From Arthrobacter sp. CAN_C5 (lineage in GTDB: Bacteria > Actinomycetota > Actinomycetes > Actinomycetales > Micrococcaceae): a DNA stretch of 64,000 nt. Location: assembly GCF_017875735.1 (NCBI RefSeq), contig NZ_JAGGMZ010000001.1, forward strand, positions 2,294,001-2,358,000, given 5' to 3'. Under the pieces are notes generated by a model. The model had not been told where the DNA came from. It saw only the letters and a list, made by a program, of their open reading frames with translations, and did not search any database. Of this stretch, positions 44,392 through 54,199 are shown in pieces; position 1 is the stretch's first letter; every line of letters begins with the position of its first letter. A program made the position numbers and the translations under genes.

Positions 44392-45036
44392 GTGCCGTCC
44401 CAGGAAGGTGCCGGAAGCGCTGCGCCGCAGACGACGGCTCTCACCGTGGCCCTGGCAGAAGCTATGGAACAACGCGCCGAACGGCTCGGCGGTCGGATGG
44501 ACGTTTTCGCGTTGATGGCGTTGGACGAGCTAGCGAACGTGGCCCGGCGGGCTGGCCTCCTCGATCAGTTCAGCCACTGCGGCTCTCGCAGGATCATCGT
44601 CATGGTGGTCTTGCAGTCCTGGTCACAGGGTGTGCAACTCTGGAACGAGGACAACATGCGCAAAATCTGTCAGCGGCCAACGTCAAGGGTGTGCGGCGGC
44701 GGTGTAACCAAAGATGGTTTTTTGCGTGCTCTCTCTGACCTGATTGGCGATTACAGCTACACCACTGTTTCGCGCTCCAACGGTAAGAACGGTGCGAGCC
44801 GCTCACGGCAAGAATGGAAGGAGCGAATTTTTGATGTGTCGAACCTTGCAGCACGCGACCGTGGCCGCGCAGTGGTGCTGGCTTCCGGCGCTCCCGCGAC
44901 ACTGCTCAAAACCCGGCCCTTGCTCAATGGCAAACACAAAGAGGCCGTAGAAGCCTCGATAGCCCTGAACGCGCCGGCCCGTAAAGATGATCCACCAGAG
45001 AATTCCCGGATCTATGCCGCGAATGGAGATAAGTAG
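44392..45036 (+). pseudogene. Fragment of a conjugative type IV coupling protein (TraG/TraD-like)
   Basis: The 214-residue frame matches the C-terminal half of actinobacterial coupling proteins: MDVFALMALDELANVARRAG LLDQFSHCGSRRIIVMVVLQ SWSQGVQLWNE, with the Walker B region (ALDELANV). It is followed by FLRALSDLIGDYSYTTVSRS and ERIFDVSNLAARDRGRAVVL. A short scrambled patch (KICQRPTSRVCGGG, where KIWSAANVKVYGGG is expected) indicates two compensating indels. The N-terminal ATPase and membrane parts are missing. Coupling proteins deliver relaxase-DNA to the mating channel, so this is direct evidence of conjugative ancestry. Confidence 0.7.
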
Positions 45037-45039
45037 CCC

Positions 45040-45363
45040 ATGACTGAGATAGATACGTTTGCTGACCTCTCCGCGCCGGGCCAAGCACCGGCTGATGCTA
45101 ATCCGGCAGACTCAGCATATGCCCCTGCGGAGGGTGCGCCTGCAGCACTCTCCGAAACGAACCCGAAGTCAGTGCCCACCTCACCTGACGCCGGAACACG
45201 TCCGGGACAATCACACTCCGGGAAATATTATTCTCTCAACACCTCGCTTACCATACCCCCGTGGGGTATAGTGTTGTTTTGCTGCACGGTCTCTGTGCAA
45301 CCCCTGGTTGCACAGAAACCATTGAGGCAGTTCTCTTCACACCATGCCTCAATTCCAATCTGA
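45040..45363 (+). pseudogene. Chimeric frame: start of a conjugation-region gene running into the repeat block
   Basis: ATG 45040, four bases after the coupling-protein stop, begins MTEIDTFADLSAPGQAPADA and continues through APAEGAPAALSETN into sequence shared with 34982 onward. The first part looks like a native acidic Ala/Pro-rich protein; the rest is operator and leader of the MFS gene. In copy 1 the shared segment is read in another frame as the MFS tail. Confidence 0.4.
45253..45269 (+). promoter_or_regulatory. CsoR-type operator of DHA2 MFS gene, copy 2
   Basis: ATACCCCCGTGGGGTAT, identical to 35121-35137. The leader hairpin and small leader frames downstream are also identical to copy 1. 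Confidence 0.75.
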
Positions 45364-45446
45364 ACCTAACAACTTCATTCCGCGGTTCCCGGCTCCCGAA
45401 AGGTGAAGTCAGATGCCGTAAATACCCCAACCCCCTAGGAGTAAAA

Positions 45447-46892
45447 ATGTCTATTCTGCAGCAGCCGTCGGCTACACGCAGATGGTTCGCCCTCGCACTG
45501 ATAGCCACCGCACAGTTCATGGTCATCATGGACACCTCAATCATCGGCGTGGCCTTGCCCAAGATGCAGGAGGACCTCGGTTTCTCCCAGGAAAACCTGT
45601 CCTGGGTCTTCAACGCCTACGTCGTCGCCCTCGGTGGGCTGCTGTTACTTGGCGGCCGACTTTCAGATCTATTCGGTGCACGACGAATCTTCGCCACAGG
45701 GTGGATAATTCTGCTCATCGGTTCCGTGGTCGCCGGCGCCGCGGGCACTGTATCCGTTGAACTCGCAGGCCGTGCCATTCAGGGCCTCGGATCGGCCTTA
45801 ATCGCACCTTCCGCGCTCACTTTGCTAATGATGCTCTTCGGCGGAGAGCCGAAACAGCTTACGAAAGCATTGGCCATCTACGGCGCGGCGGCACCGGCGG
45901 GCGGAACTGCAGGAGTATTTCTTGGTGGACTCATCACTGAATACGCCTCCTGGCCGTGGGTCTTCTACATCAATATCCCCATCGCGGTCCTGGCCGTGGC
46001 GCTGACTCCAGCTCTGATGCCTGCGGGCAAGGCCGGTAAAGGATCCGTGGACTTCCTGGGAGCAATCACCGTTACCGCCGGAATCGGAGCCGCGGTCTTC
46101 GCCATCGTTCGCGCACCCGAGGTGGGTTGGGGATCAGCCGAAACCTGGCTCATCCTGGCCGGCGCCGTCGTACTGCTCGGTATCTTCCTGGGTCTCCAAG
46201 CACGGCTGAAAGACCCCCTGATGCGGCTCGGAATTTTCCGCACCTCCAATCTCGGCGCAGCAAATATAGCTCAGGTGCTCCTCGGCGCGGCGTGGATCCC
46301 CATGTGGTTCTTCCTCAACCTGTACCTACAGCAGGTCCTTGGCTATAGCGCTTTCCCCAGCGGCGCAGCACTACTGCCGATGACAATCGTGATCATGATC
46401 GGAATGATTGTCCTCGCACCACGGATGATGAACCGCTTTGGACCAAAGAACATGATTGTAACCGGCCTCGCCGTCCTGGCCGTGGGAATGGGATGGCTCT
46501 CCCTGATCCGCCCGGACGGATCCTTCTGGGTTGACGTGCTGCCAGCCTCGCTAGTTGCAGCCCTCGGCATGTCTCTGGCATTCATACCATCGCTGGGAAC
46601 GGCAATCTCCAGCGCGCGGCCTGAGGAAGGCGGACTCGCTGCAGGCATCGTGAACACCAGTTATCAGGTGGGCTCGGCACTTGGACTAGCGGCCATGACC
46701 GCGGTCGCAGCCGGTTTCGGCGCTGACCAGCTCGGTGACCCCGCAGCCCTAACCAATGGATTCTCCTCGGCGTTCATCGGTGCAGCCGTCATCGCCCTGG
46801 CCGGCGCCATCCTCGCCGCGCTGACACTGCGCACCCCGGGACACCACAGAATCAGCGAATCCGAATCCCCCGCTGCATCCGCCCAAAAATAG
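45447..46892 (+). CDS. DHA2-family MFS transporter, copy 2
   Basis: A 481-residue protein identical to copy 1 (35315-36760) up to TLRTPGH. After that the tail differs at a few residues (HRISESESPAASAQK versus RTLSESESPAASTQK). The differences cluster in the last 50 codons and the following intergenic DNA, while about 1.4 kb upstream is identical. That pattern suggests recent gene conversion or recombination between the copies. Operator and leader are retained, so it should be expressed. Confidence 0.9.
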   Translation: MSILQQPSATRRWFALALIATAQFMVIMDTSIIGVALPKMQEDLGFSQENLSWVFNAYVVALGGLLLLGGRLSDLFGARRIFATGWIILLIGSVVAGAAGTVSVELAGRAIQGLGSALIAPSALTLLMMLFGGEPKQLTKALAIYGAAAPAGGTAGVFLGGLITEYASWPWVFYINIPIAVLAVALTPALMPAGKAGKGSVDFLGAITVTAGIGAAVFAIVRAPEVGWGSAETWLILAGAVVLLGIFLGLQARLKDPLMRLGIFRTSNLGAANIAQVLLGAAWIPMWFFLNLYLQQVLGYSAFPSGAALLPMTIVIMIGMIVLAPRMMNRFGPKNMIVTGLAVLAVGMGWLSLIRPDGSFWVDVLPASLVAALGMSLAFIPSLGTAISSARPEEGGLAAGIVNTSYQVGSALGLAAMTAVAAGFGADQLGDPAALTNGFSSAFIGAAVIALAGAILAALTLRTPGHHRISESESPAASAQK

Positions 46893-46942
46893 CCGTAACA
46901 ACCAACCCCATCAACCCAACCACACACCAACAAGGAGAAATA

Positions 46943-47002
46943 ATGTCCACCCCACAGCTTTTGATCGCCTATGACGGAGCCGCACGGGACGCGCGGATCT
47001 GA
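46943..47002 (+). pseudogene. Universal stress protein gene, internally deleted remnant
   Basis: The start context AAGGAGAAATAATG and MSTPQLLIAYDG match the gene at 36807. The frame then joins sequence found after the stop of copy 1 (CGGGACGCGCGG) and ends at TGA after 19 residues. About 480 bp were removed. Confidence 0.9.
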
Positions 47003-47026
47003 GCAGGATGAATCTGTGTGGTCATG

Positions 47027-47070
47027 AAGGTGGGGCCCGAAACGCACTACGGAGTTTCCAGCCCCACCTT
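47027..47070 (+). terminator. Orphan terminator hairpin, copy 2
   Basis: AAGGTGGGGCCCGAAAC and GTTTCCAGCCCCACCTT, the copy of 37379-37422. Confidence 0.6.
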
Positions 47071-47276
47071 TCCTGCAAGAAGCTGCATAAAAGGTAGTGG
47101 TCCCTCAGCATCACAACCTCAGCACGGCCTTGGGAACCGCGGTTGTCCGGTCATGGCCCGCCCGCATAGCCTTGGGCGAACGAACGCATTCCGGGTCTGA
47201 GTCGGTTCCTGCCAATCTGCTCCGTGGGCCGGATCATCAGGTTCGGGTGGTCGCCTGTTGTGGTGATCGGCTGCTC

Positions 47277-47483
47277 CCGTTCGCCGCTGCTGACGAGCTC
47301 ACCGAACAGCTCATCATTCCGCTTGTCGACTCGCTCGGCCTGAAAAGCGGGCAACCGGTCATTGCCATCGTCAACGGTCTTGGCGGGACTTACCCATTAG
47401 GGCTGTCCATTATCGCCCGCCGCATGCACGAGGTTCTCCATGGCCGCGGCATCACCGTCGCCCGATCGCTCGTCGGCTCCTGA
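47277..47483 (+). pseudogene. dhaK: dhaK internal fragment
   Basis: PFAAADELTEQLIIPLVDSL GLKSGQPVIAIVNGLGGTYP is nearly identical to the central-C-terminal part of DhaK at 37572-38573 and breaks off at TVARSLVGS. Both the covalent-His region and the C-terminal end are absent, so it is non-functional. Confidence 0.9.
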
Positions 47484-47568
47484 TATAGAACGGCTTGCTG
47501 GCTTCCACACGTTTCATACCTAGTCTTTGGGCAAAGAACAGCGGCAGGCGGCCTTACCTCGTGGAGCT

Positions 47569-48075
47569 TCATAGGTTCCTGGTGGGCAGACCTGCCCGGG
47601 TGGGCGCCGATCGACGGTGGATTAGCGTCCTGGCGTAGGGGAGCACCACGGCAATCGTGGCGGCGATGAATACCAGCTGTATGAGCGTCCGCGGCAGGAG
47701 CGCCGTGGCGGGAGCCCCGTTGACCATAAGTTCGGCCAGTGCGGCGTAGACGTTCGCCGGGAAGATGGCCACAAGAAGCAAGGCCAGTCCACCGGCGGCC
47801 CACGGTGCCGTCCGACGGTGGAGGAGGCCGGCGGCTCCAAGCAGTTCCAGCACACCCGTCACTGTGACCAACAGTGCGGGATTGGGCAAGGCGGGCGGCA
47901 CCAATGCCACGAGTTCCCCGCGCATGCCATTGAAGTGGGCCAACCCGGTGAGGGTGAACATGGCCACCAAGCCGCCTCGCAGGCTGGTGTGCAACGACTG
48001 GAGCGGTTTGATCCCTATAGCACCAGCGGTACGCAGCAGGACGGTAACGGTCAAGAGTGTAATGAGTGGTGCCAT
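47569..48075 (-). CDS. DoxX-family membrane protein
   Basis: A 168-residue four-helix protein: GGLVAMFTLTGLAHFNGMRG ELVALVPP, then LLVTVTGVLELLGAAGLLHR, then GGLALLLVAIFPANVYAALA. These match DoxX, whose members bind quinol or take part in thiol-redox and oxidative-stress complexes. ATG 48075 follows AAGGAGCGCACA. It is the third of three leftward genes (membrane protein 49184, small protein 48424, DoxX), spaced 60-90 bp, probably cotranscribed. Confidence 0.8.
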   Translation of the reverse strand: MAPLITLLTVTVLLRTAGAIGIKPLQSLHTSLRGGLVAMFTLTGLAHFNGMRGELVALVPPALPNPALLVTVTGVLELLGAAGLLHRRTAPWAAGGLALLLVAIFPANVYAALAELMVNGAPATALLPRTLIQLVFIAATIAVVLPYARTLIHRRSAPTRAGLPTRNL

Positions 48076-48163
48076 TGTGCGCTCCTTCTAGAATCATCTC
48101 GATTTTGTGGGTTCGGCTTTTGTCGTTTCCGGGCCGGTGCGTTGATTTCGTTCCCCGGAATCG

Positions 48164-48424
48164 CTAGTCGCGGTTGGGGTCGAGAGTGCTGACGACGTTG
48201 ATCGACAGCAGCGTCATCCCCAGGCTCCCAACTTTCCTGAGCAGGCCATGCAGCGCTGCTTGATCGGCTAGTAGGCCGGAGAGGAGTGTCGTTCCGTCAG
48301 TGTCGATAGTGACGGTCAGGCCTTCGAACCAGTCGGCCCACTCGGCATCGATATGGCCATCAATTCGGATTTCGTACCGGGCTGGTTCGTCCAGTCCGGT
48401 TGGCCAAGAGTGTTTCCCGTTCAT
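48164..48424 (-). CDS. Small conserved hypothetical protein
   Basis: An 86-residue protein, ATG after AGGAACACA. RYEIRIDGHIDAEWADWFEG LTVTIDTDGTTLLSGLLADQ AALHGLLRKVGSLGMTLLSI looks like a compact alpha/beta fold with no membrane segment. The frameshifted relative at 5945 sits after a DUF2306 gene, and a DUF2306 gene is also in this cluster. The family occurs beside small membrane proteins; its role is unknown. Confidence 0.75.
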   Translation of the reverse strand: MNGKHSWPTGLDEPARYEIRIDGHIDAEWADWFEGLTVTIDTDGTTLLSGLLADQAALHGLLRKVGSLGMTLLSINVVSTLDPNRD

Positions 48425-48491
48425 TGTGTTCCTATTGCAGTCAGTGGTGGGGCACTGGTCGATTGGCAGTGTGAAGGTTCCCTTTCCGCAA

Positions 48492-49184
48492 TCAGGCCGT
48501 TGAACGCCGCGTTGGGTGCAGCTGCTCGAGGGGGGCTGGCAGCTGCGTAGTCCTCCTCTGCTCTGACCAAAGCGAGTATCCGAGCCAAACCAGCGCTACC
48601 CCGACAGGAATGGCGAGGAATCGTTGGGTTTCGTCGGGGAGCACGCCGGCCAGCGGTGTAACGGCCGACGCAGCGATCAATAGGATCGCTGCCCACCGCG
48701 AGAGGATGCGGGCACGGAGCAGCGCGACTCCGAAGACCACGCCGCCCGCGACGTAGAACACGACTCCAACAAAGGGGACTACGGCCAGTGCACCGAGATC
48801 GGTGTGGGCGGTGTGACCGGCGAAGAGCCCCACGAGGTCCTCAGTGAGCTCTGGCGAGTTTGCCGCGGTGAGAGGCGCGATGAACGCTTCAGCGAAGGTG
48901 AACGCAGCTTGCAGGACGAAGAAGAGGCTGAACAGGCCATACCCGATCAAGCCAAGGAGACCGGACTCGCGCACCTGGCGAAGGTAAATCCCGGTCAAGC
49001 CAGCAAGTCCGAGCACAGCCATCGTCAGGCTGAGTGTGTGCACTACGAACCAAGTGGTGCCGGTGACCGAGTCGAGATCATCGCTTGGATGGAGGGGTTG
49101 GATCAGAACGTAGATCAGCCCGGCCAGCATTGCGGCTGCAGCGGCCCCGCAGGTCAGGGCGGACGGCGTAACTCTCATGGTCAT
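48492..49184 (-). CDS. Six-to-seven-helix membrane protein of unknown function
   Basis: A 230-residue protein with GAAAAAMLAGLIYVLIQPLH, TWFVVHTLSLTMAVLGLAGL, LIGYGLFSLFFVLQAAFTFA and AVVPFVGVVFYVAGGVVFGV as membrane segments. It resembles DUF4386-like proteins in layout but I cannot assign it firmly. ATG 49184 follows AGGAGCGCA. First gene of the leftward set, downstream of the large LuxR-type regulator on the same strand, so it may be its target. Confidence 0.75.
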   Translation of the reverse strand: MTMRVTPSALTCGAAAAAMLAGLIYVLIQPLHPSDDLDSVTGTTWFVVHTLSLTMAVLGLAGLTGIYLRQVRESGLLGLIGYGLFSLFFVLQAAFTFAEAFIAPLTAANSPELTEDLVGLFAGHTAHTDLGALAVVPFVGVVFYVAGGVVFGVALLRARILSRWAAILLIAASAVTPLAGVLPDETQRFLAIPVGVALVWLGYSLWSEQRRTTQLPAPLEQLHPTRRSTA

Positions 49185-49312
49185 TGCGCTCCTCGTTTCG
49201 TATCAACCCGAGCGATTGCCGGGGGGCTCGATTCGAAATGTACGGATGCCAGTGGTGATGTGACATCACCACACATGGTGATTGGTGTGGTGATCTCACC
49301 CGCAGCGCAGCC

Positions 49313-51880
49313 TTAGAGCAGCCCCTGTTCCTGCGCCCGGTGCACCGCAGCTAAGCGGCTGTTGACAGTAAGTTTGCTGAAGATGTGTTTCGTGTGGGTT
49401 CGGAGGGTGTTGAGCGAAACGAAGAGTTCGCGGGCGATCTCCGGGCCGCTCAACTGTGTCGCCAGAAGCCGGAGCACGTGGAGCTCGCGCTCGCTCAGTG
49501 CTTCCGTTTTGGCGGACGCATCGGGTGGTGGGATTAGGCTTGGCACCGACGCGTCGCGATACCGATCGAAGCGGCCACTGGCATCGCCCTGTTGCGCTGA
49601 GGCCGGGAAGAGGTCCCGCAGTCGCAGGATTTCGTGGACGCTTCCCCATCGACCCGCTTCCTCCGCCGCGGTGAGAAGCCGTTGCAGTAGGGCTGCCGCC
49701 TCGCCATGCGCACTTGCCGTCGCGTTGGTTGCGTGTTGCGCAATGAGCAGTCTAACGAGTGTGGCGTGCTCGTACTCGCGCAGGTATGTGACGTCGTCGG
49801 TCGCAGACACATCGTGCGCTTCTGCCCACTCCCATGCGTCCGCCAGCCGCCCCTGCGCGATCGCGATCCGAGCGCGCATTGCTCCTATCGGACGTACCTC
49901 AGGTAGAAACCCTGGCAGGTAGCATCGTTCCGCCTCGGTCAGCAACTCGAGTGCCGCGTCCGGATCTCCCTCAGCCTCCCTGATGCGGGCCATGGCAGTG
50001 AACCACCGGTGACGGCTTTCTGGTAGCGCGGCGGTCGCACCCATCGCTTTGCTCGCATCTAGGTGCTGGTTGGCAGCGGCTAACTCGCCGTCATCGAGGC
50101 AGAGCTCTCCGAGGCCAACATGGAGGTCGCCCGCCGCGGGCTCACGCTCCGCGATTGCGAGTTGGAGCGCGTGCTCATATGCGCGGCGTGCGTCGTCCCG
50201 GCGGCCCTGCACGATGAGCATGTCTGCCATCACAACGGTGCTGCCGAGATAGTCGGCCGTGTGGCCCGCCAGCTGTAGGCTTGCCCTCGCGTCGGCGAAT
50301 GTTGTCACGGCTGTCCTGAGGTCCCCCTTGGCCCACAGTGCGAGCCCTAACAGGCCTGCGGCCGAACCTCGCCCAATGTGGTCGCCGGGCAGCGCTAACT
50401 TAAGAGCACGTCGGGACTGCATCTCCGTCTCGTTGACGTCGCCGCGCGCCTGGGCCAGCGATGCCCGGTAGACGGCGACCGTAACGGGCAAGTTCCGAAG
50501 ATCCTCATTACCCAACGAAGCATGATCCTGGGCTTCCGCCTCTGCCAGTGCGCTCAGCGCTCGCTCCGCATAGGAAAGCCAACGGTCGACGCCTTCCAAG
50601 TCGCCGGAAACTAGCAGGGAATGCGCGGTGAAAACGCTCAGGACGGGCATTCGGCTTGTTATCTCATCCGGCAGTTGTTTCAACCAGCCGAGCAAGGTCA
50701 TGTCCTGGCGTCGGCGGCGCATATCGGGCAGTACGCTCCTGATGAGATTTGCGGCTACCTCAAAGTCGCCGGCTGCCAGCGAGTGCCTGACAGCATCTTC
50801 AGGCAGGGCATTGCGATCATGCCAGTCGCTGGCTAGGCGGTGCAGGGTGAACACACGATCCTGATCCTCGCGCAGTGATCGCGCGCGCAGCACGTCCGCG
50901 AAAAGGTGGTGATAGCGATACCACTCGCGCTTATCATCAAGGGGCACCACGAACAGGTTGTCGCGCTCGAGGGCTTCTAGCAGTTCGCTGCTGTCTTCGC
51001 GGCCGCTCACTGCCTGGCAGAGCGGGCCGCTTAATCGGTCCAGAAAGGCCGTGTGAAGAAGGAAATCGCGCACGTGCTCAGGCTGGCGCTGCAGCACCTC
51101 TTCGCCTAGGTAGTCGATGACGAATCGGTGACTTCCTGCAAAGGCTTCGATGAACCCAGCGATGTCCGAGCGCTCCCGCATCGAGAGGGCGGCCAACTGC
51201 AACCCCGCGATCCAGCCCTCGGTGCGGGTTTCCAATGCCTCGATGTCTCCCGCCGAAAGCGCAAGCCCCATCACTTCGGTGAGGAAGCTAGCGACTTCAT
51301 CCCCAGCGAACCGGAGGTCTGCGGCGCGCAACTCCATGAGTTCGTCCCGGCTGCGCAGCCGCGCTAGCGGGAGCGCCGGATCCGAGCGGCTGGCGACAAC
51401 GACGCGCATATTGGCTGGCAGGTGGTTGAGCAGAAAAATCAGTGCGTCCCGAATGTTGGTAATTTCGATTGACTGGAAATCGTCGAGCACGAGGATGATC
51501 GAATTGGGTGATTCGGCAAGCTCATTGAGCAGCGTGGTGAGTATTGCTTCGACCGGCACGACGGTGGCGAGATCCCTCCCGACACCAGGATGGGCACGTT
51601 GCAAAGCCGCAACGAGATAGGTCATGAAACGGGATAGGTCACTGTCGTCTTCGTCGAGCGACAACCATCCGACGCCCGCCTCTGGGTCGCGTTGCCGGAG
51701 GTGGTCAATCCAGGCGCTAAGAAGCGTCGTCTTGCCGAAACCTGCAGGGGCGCAGATGAGCGTCAACTTGCAGTGGGACTCCACCGAAAGCTGCAGTCGT
51801 TCGATCAAGCGCGGACGCGCAACGGCCGGTGTGCGCGGGAGTGGGATGAAGAGCTTGGTCGCGAGGACCGGTGTGGCCAT
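49313..51880 (-). CDS. Large LuxR/MalT-like STAND regulator
   Basis: An 855-residue ATP-dependent activator. The N-terminal NTPase has Walker A LICAPAGFGKTTLLSAWIDH (residues 41-60) and Walker B SIILVLDDFQSIEI. A winged-helix and TPR-like repeat region (VDRWLSYAERALSALAEAEA, ADAWEWAEAHDVSATDDVTY) forms the sensor. The C-terminal LuxR HTH is LSERELHVLRLLATQLSGPE IARELFVSLNTLRTHTKHIF. Such proteins oligomerise on ligand and ATP binding and activate transcription. The gene lies upstream of three leftward membrane/small genes and 1.4 kb from the disrupted gene at 53302; these are candidate targets. Confidence 0.92.
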   Translation of the reverse strand: MATPVLATKLFIPLPRTPAVARPRLIERLQLSVESHCKLTLICAPAGFGKTTLLSAWIDHLRQRDPEAGVGWLSLDEDDSDLSRFMTYLVAALQRAHPGVGRDLATVVPVEAILTTLLNELAESPNSIILVLDDFQSIEITNIRDALIFLLNHLPANMRVVVASRSDPALPLARLRSRDELMELRAADLRFAGDEVASFLTEVMGLALSAGDIEALETRTEGWIAGLQLAALSMRERSDIAGFIEAFAGSHRFVIDYLGEEVLQRQPEHVRDFLLHTAFLDRLSGPLCQAVSGREDSSELLEALERDNLFVVPLDDKREWYRYHHLFADVLRARSLREDQDRVFTLHRLASDWHDRNALPEDAVRHSLAAGDFEVAANLIRSVLPDMRRRRQDMTLLGWLKQLPDEITSRMPVLSVFTAHSLLVSGDLEGVDRWLSYAERALSALAEAEAQDHASLGNEDLRNLPVTVAVYRASLAQARGDVNETEMQSRRALKLALPGDHIGRGSAAGLLGLALWAKGDLRTAVTTFADARASLQLAGHTADYLGSTVVMADMLIVQGRRDDARRAYEHALQLAIAEREPAAGDLHVGLGELCLDDGELAAANQHLDASKAMGATAALPESRHRWFTAMARIREAEGDPDAALELLTEAERCYLPGFLPEVRPIGAMRARIAIAQGRLADAWEWAEAHDVSATDDVTYLREYEHATLVRLLIAQHATNATASAHGEAAALLQRLLTAAEEAGRWGSVHEILRLRDLFPASAQQGDASGRFDRYRDASVPSLIPPPDASAKTEALSERELHVLRLLATQLSGPEIARELFVSLNTLRTHTKHIFSKLTVNSRLAAVHRAQEQGLL

Positions 51881-52067
51881 AGTGCTATTTTAGGGGCTAA
51901 TTGATTATTTAGTTGGCATGTCGCAGTTTTTAAGGGTGTAGTTCCATTCGGGGTGCCCATTCATGTTTAGTGAGGGCCCCGGTGTGCTGCAGTGGAACCA
52001 TTTGCTGGTCGAGTTCTTTCTCGCCGGTGGGCCAGATACTGGTGTCCAGTCCAGCCTGGACGGTTAG

Positions 52068-53110
52068 TCAGGTTTTGGTAGTGGAAGCGGCGATGGAATT
52101 GACGATAATTTCGTGGCTGGTCAGCGGCTGGCCACGCCAGTTCATGGAGATGTGGAAGAAGAGCTTGTGCTCGATCTTGTTCAATTTACTGGTGCCCCGC
52201 AGCAGGTGGCAGACGGTGATTTTCAGGCCCGTTTCGGCGATCAGGGCGGCAAATTCGGTTTCCAGAGCCGGGTGCGGTAGCCGTTGGCGCCGCCTCCGTC
52301 GACGGTGATCAGCAAACGGCGAGCACCTGGGTGGTTCGGTGTGGCCGGTGGTGTTCCACCAGGAGCGGATGGTGTTCACGTCGAACGCTGCGGTGTCGTG
52401 GTCGGAGCCCACCGCTACCCACCCGGTGTTGGTGCCCACGTCATAGACGCCGTAGGTTTGGCCTAGCCCTTTTCCTGTCGATGAAATCGTTAACCTTGAC
52501 TGTTCGGCGTCTTCGGCCGGGCGCCATTGGGTGCCCTTGTTCTTGAATTCGCCAACCAGTTCCTTCTTATTGGTGTCCACGGAAATGACCGACTGATGGT
52601 CCTGGAGGTGGCCGGAGGCTTGGGCGTTGAGGTAGGCGAATTGCTCATCCCTGTCCGGGTGCCGCCCGCCCCTGAGTGTCTTGGCGTTTCCCCGCAAGCT
52701 GAAGCCGTTGTCCTCAAACAGTTTCGCCGCGCTCTCCGCTCCGTCCCGGCGTTCTCGTTCGAGCTCATCGCCGACTTCGCCGTCGAGAGGGGGTCATCCC
52801 TGACAACGGGGATTCGGAGTCCCCTCAGCGGGTGGGTTCCAGCACCAGCAACGCCGGGACCAGCCCGGGGGTGATTCTCGGTCACGGGACTTGCGGCCCA
52901 CCCCGGGCCTGCCGATGCCAGTAAGCGGGGCGGTACCGGCTTCCAGTTCGTTGACGGCCCGGGCCCCGCCGCCGCGATCCCACCCTTGCCCAGGGAACGG
53001 GCCTCGGCCGCCAGCATCAGACGCGTGGCCTGCTCATCGAGGTGGGGCAGGATCGTGGCGAACTTCGCCCGCAGCGAGTCGAAAACTTCAGCGGCAACGG
53101 GCATACACAC
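52068..53110 (-). pseudogene. ISAzo13-family transposase, decayed
   Basis: The N-terminal piece LRAKFATILPHLDEQATRLM LAAEARSLGKGGIAA, then SLRGNAKTLRGGRHPDRDEQ FAYLNAQ, then VISVDTNKKELVGEFKNKG, YGVYDVGTNTGWVAVGSDHD TAAF and KLNKIEHKLFFHISMNWRGQ PL. These are diagnostic of ISAzo13-type DDE transposases (first Asp in SVDTNKKEL). Frameshifts around 52900, 52690 and 52290 break it up. Its ends were not identified. Confidence 0.75.
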
Positions 53111-54199
53111 ACTTATTTATGGGTGGGACTGAGCGCCCGCGTCCAGCCCACGCCCTCGCGCATACAACTCAGGGGCCGTTAATCACCAGATGTGGTGATG
53201 CCCCGTCACCACAACCATCCGTAAATTCAATCGTGCCCGGTCGGCGTTTTTTCGAGCGGGCTCACCACCCCACCCGTCATCTGACCCAGAGAAGTTGTGC
53301 CATGCATAAGTCACTAACGCGAGCGACCTCACTGAGGCTTGTATTCGTCATCTCAGGATTTATATCTGCGATCGTGCTCCTCGTCAACGCGGCAAAGCGT
53401 GCCGAGATACTTGCGCTCAGCCCTGCCACCCAACTCGTCGCACCCCTTGCCCAACTCATGGCCATGGGGCTCGTCGTGGGCATTGGGCTGCTGCGTGAAT
53501 TTCGGACAGCGGAGTTAGTGTTTTCTCTTACGCTGCCTGGTGCGGCTGCTGGTAACTGTAATGGACATCGTTGGGGTACTGGTAATCGAGGGCGGAATGC
53601 CGCCGCCGGCTGTTATAGAACCCTTCAATGTAGCGGATAACGTCCTTGCGGGCCTGCTCTTTTGTGGCGTAGACCGTGCGGTGGACTCGCTCGTTTTTCA
53701 GTGCTGAGAAAAACGATTCCGCGGCGGCATTGTCCCAGCACACCCCGGTGCGGCCCATGGAAGAACGCATGCCCAAGTCCTTGACAAGGGTTCGGAACGA
53801 GCCGGAGGTATAGACGCTGCCCCGATCTGAGTGCCAGGTAGCGCCGGGCCGGATCATGGTCGTGGCGGCGGCGTTGCGCAACGCGGTTTCGACGAGCTCG
53901 GCACGCATGTGGTCGGCGATGGCCCACCCGACCACACGTTTGGAATAACAGTCGATCACGGTCGCCAGATAAATGAACCCCTGCCACGTGTGGATGTAGG
54001 TGATGTCCCCGACGAACTTCACCCCGGGCTCGGTGGCGGTGAAGTCTCGCTTGACCAGATCCGGGATCAACGCGGCAGCCTCGACATCGGCTTCGGTGGT
54101 GTTCCGGAACGGGCGCGGCCCCTGTCTGTCAGCATTGGGTGAGACACCGCCACTTTTCCCACTGACTCCTTAAGGGCGAGATTTGGAAACCGATTCCCT

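Larger units (their letters stand above)
45114..47120 (+). repeat. Large direct repeat, copy 2 (eroded)
   Basis: Matches 34982 onward. The MFS gene is complete; the stress-protein gene has lost about 480 bp internally; the hairpin region survives; similarity ends near 47120, and a separate dhaK fragment follows at 47277. Confidence 0.9.
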
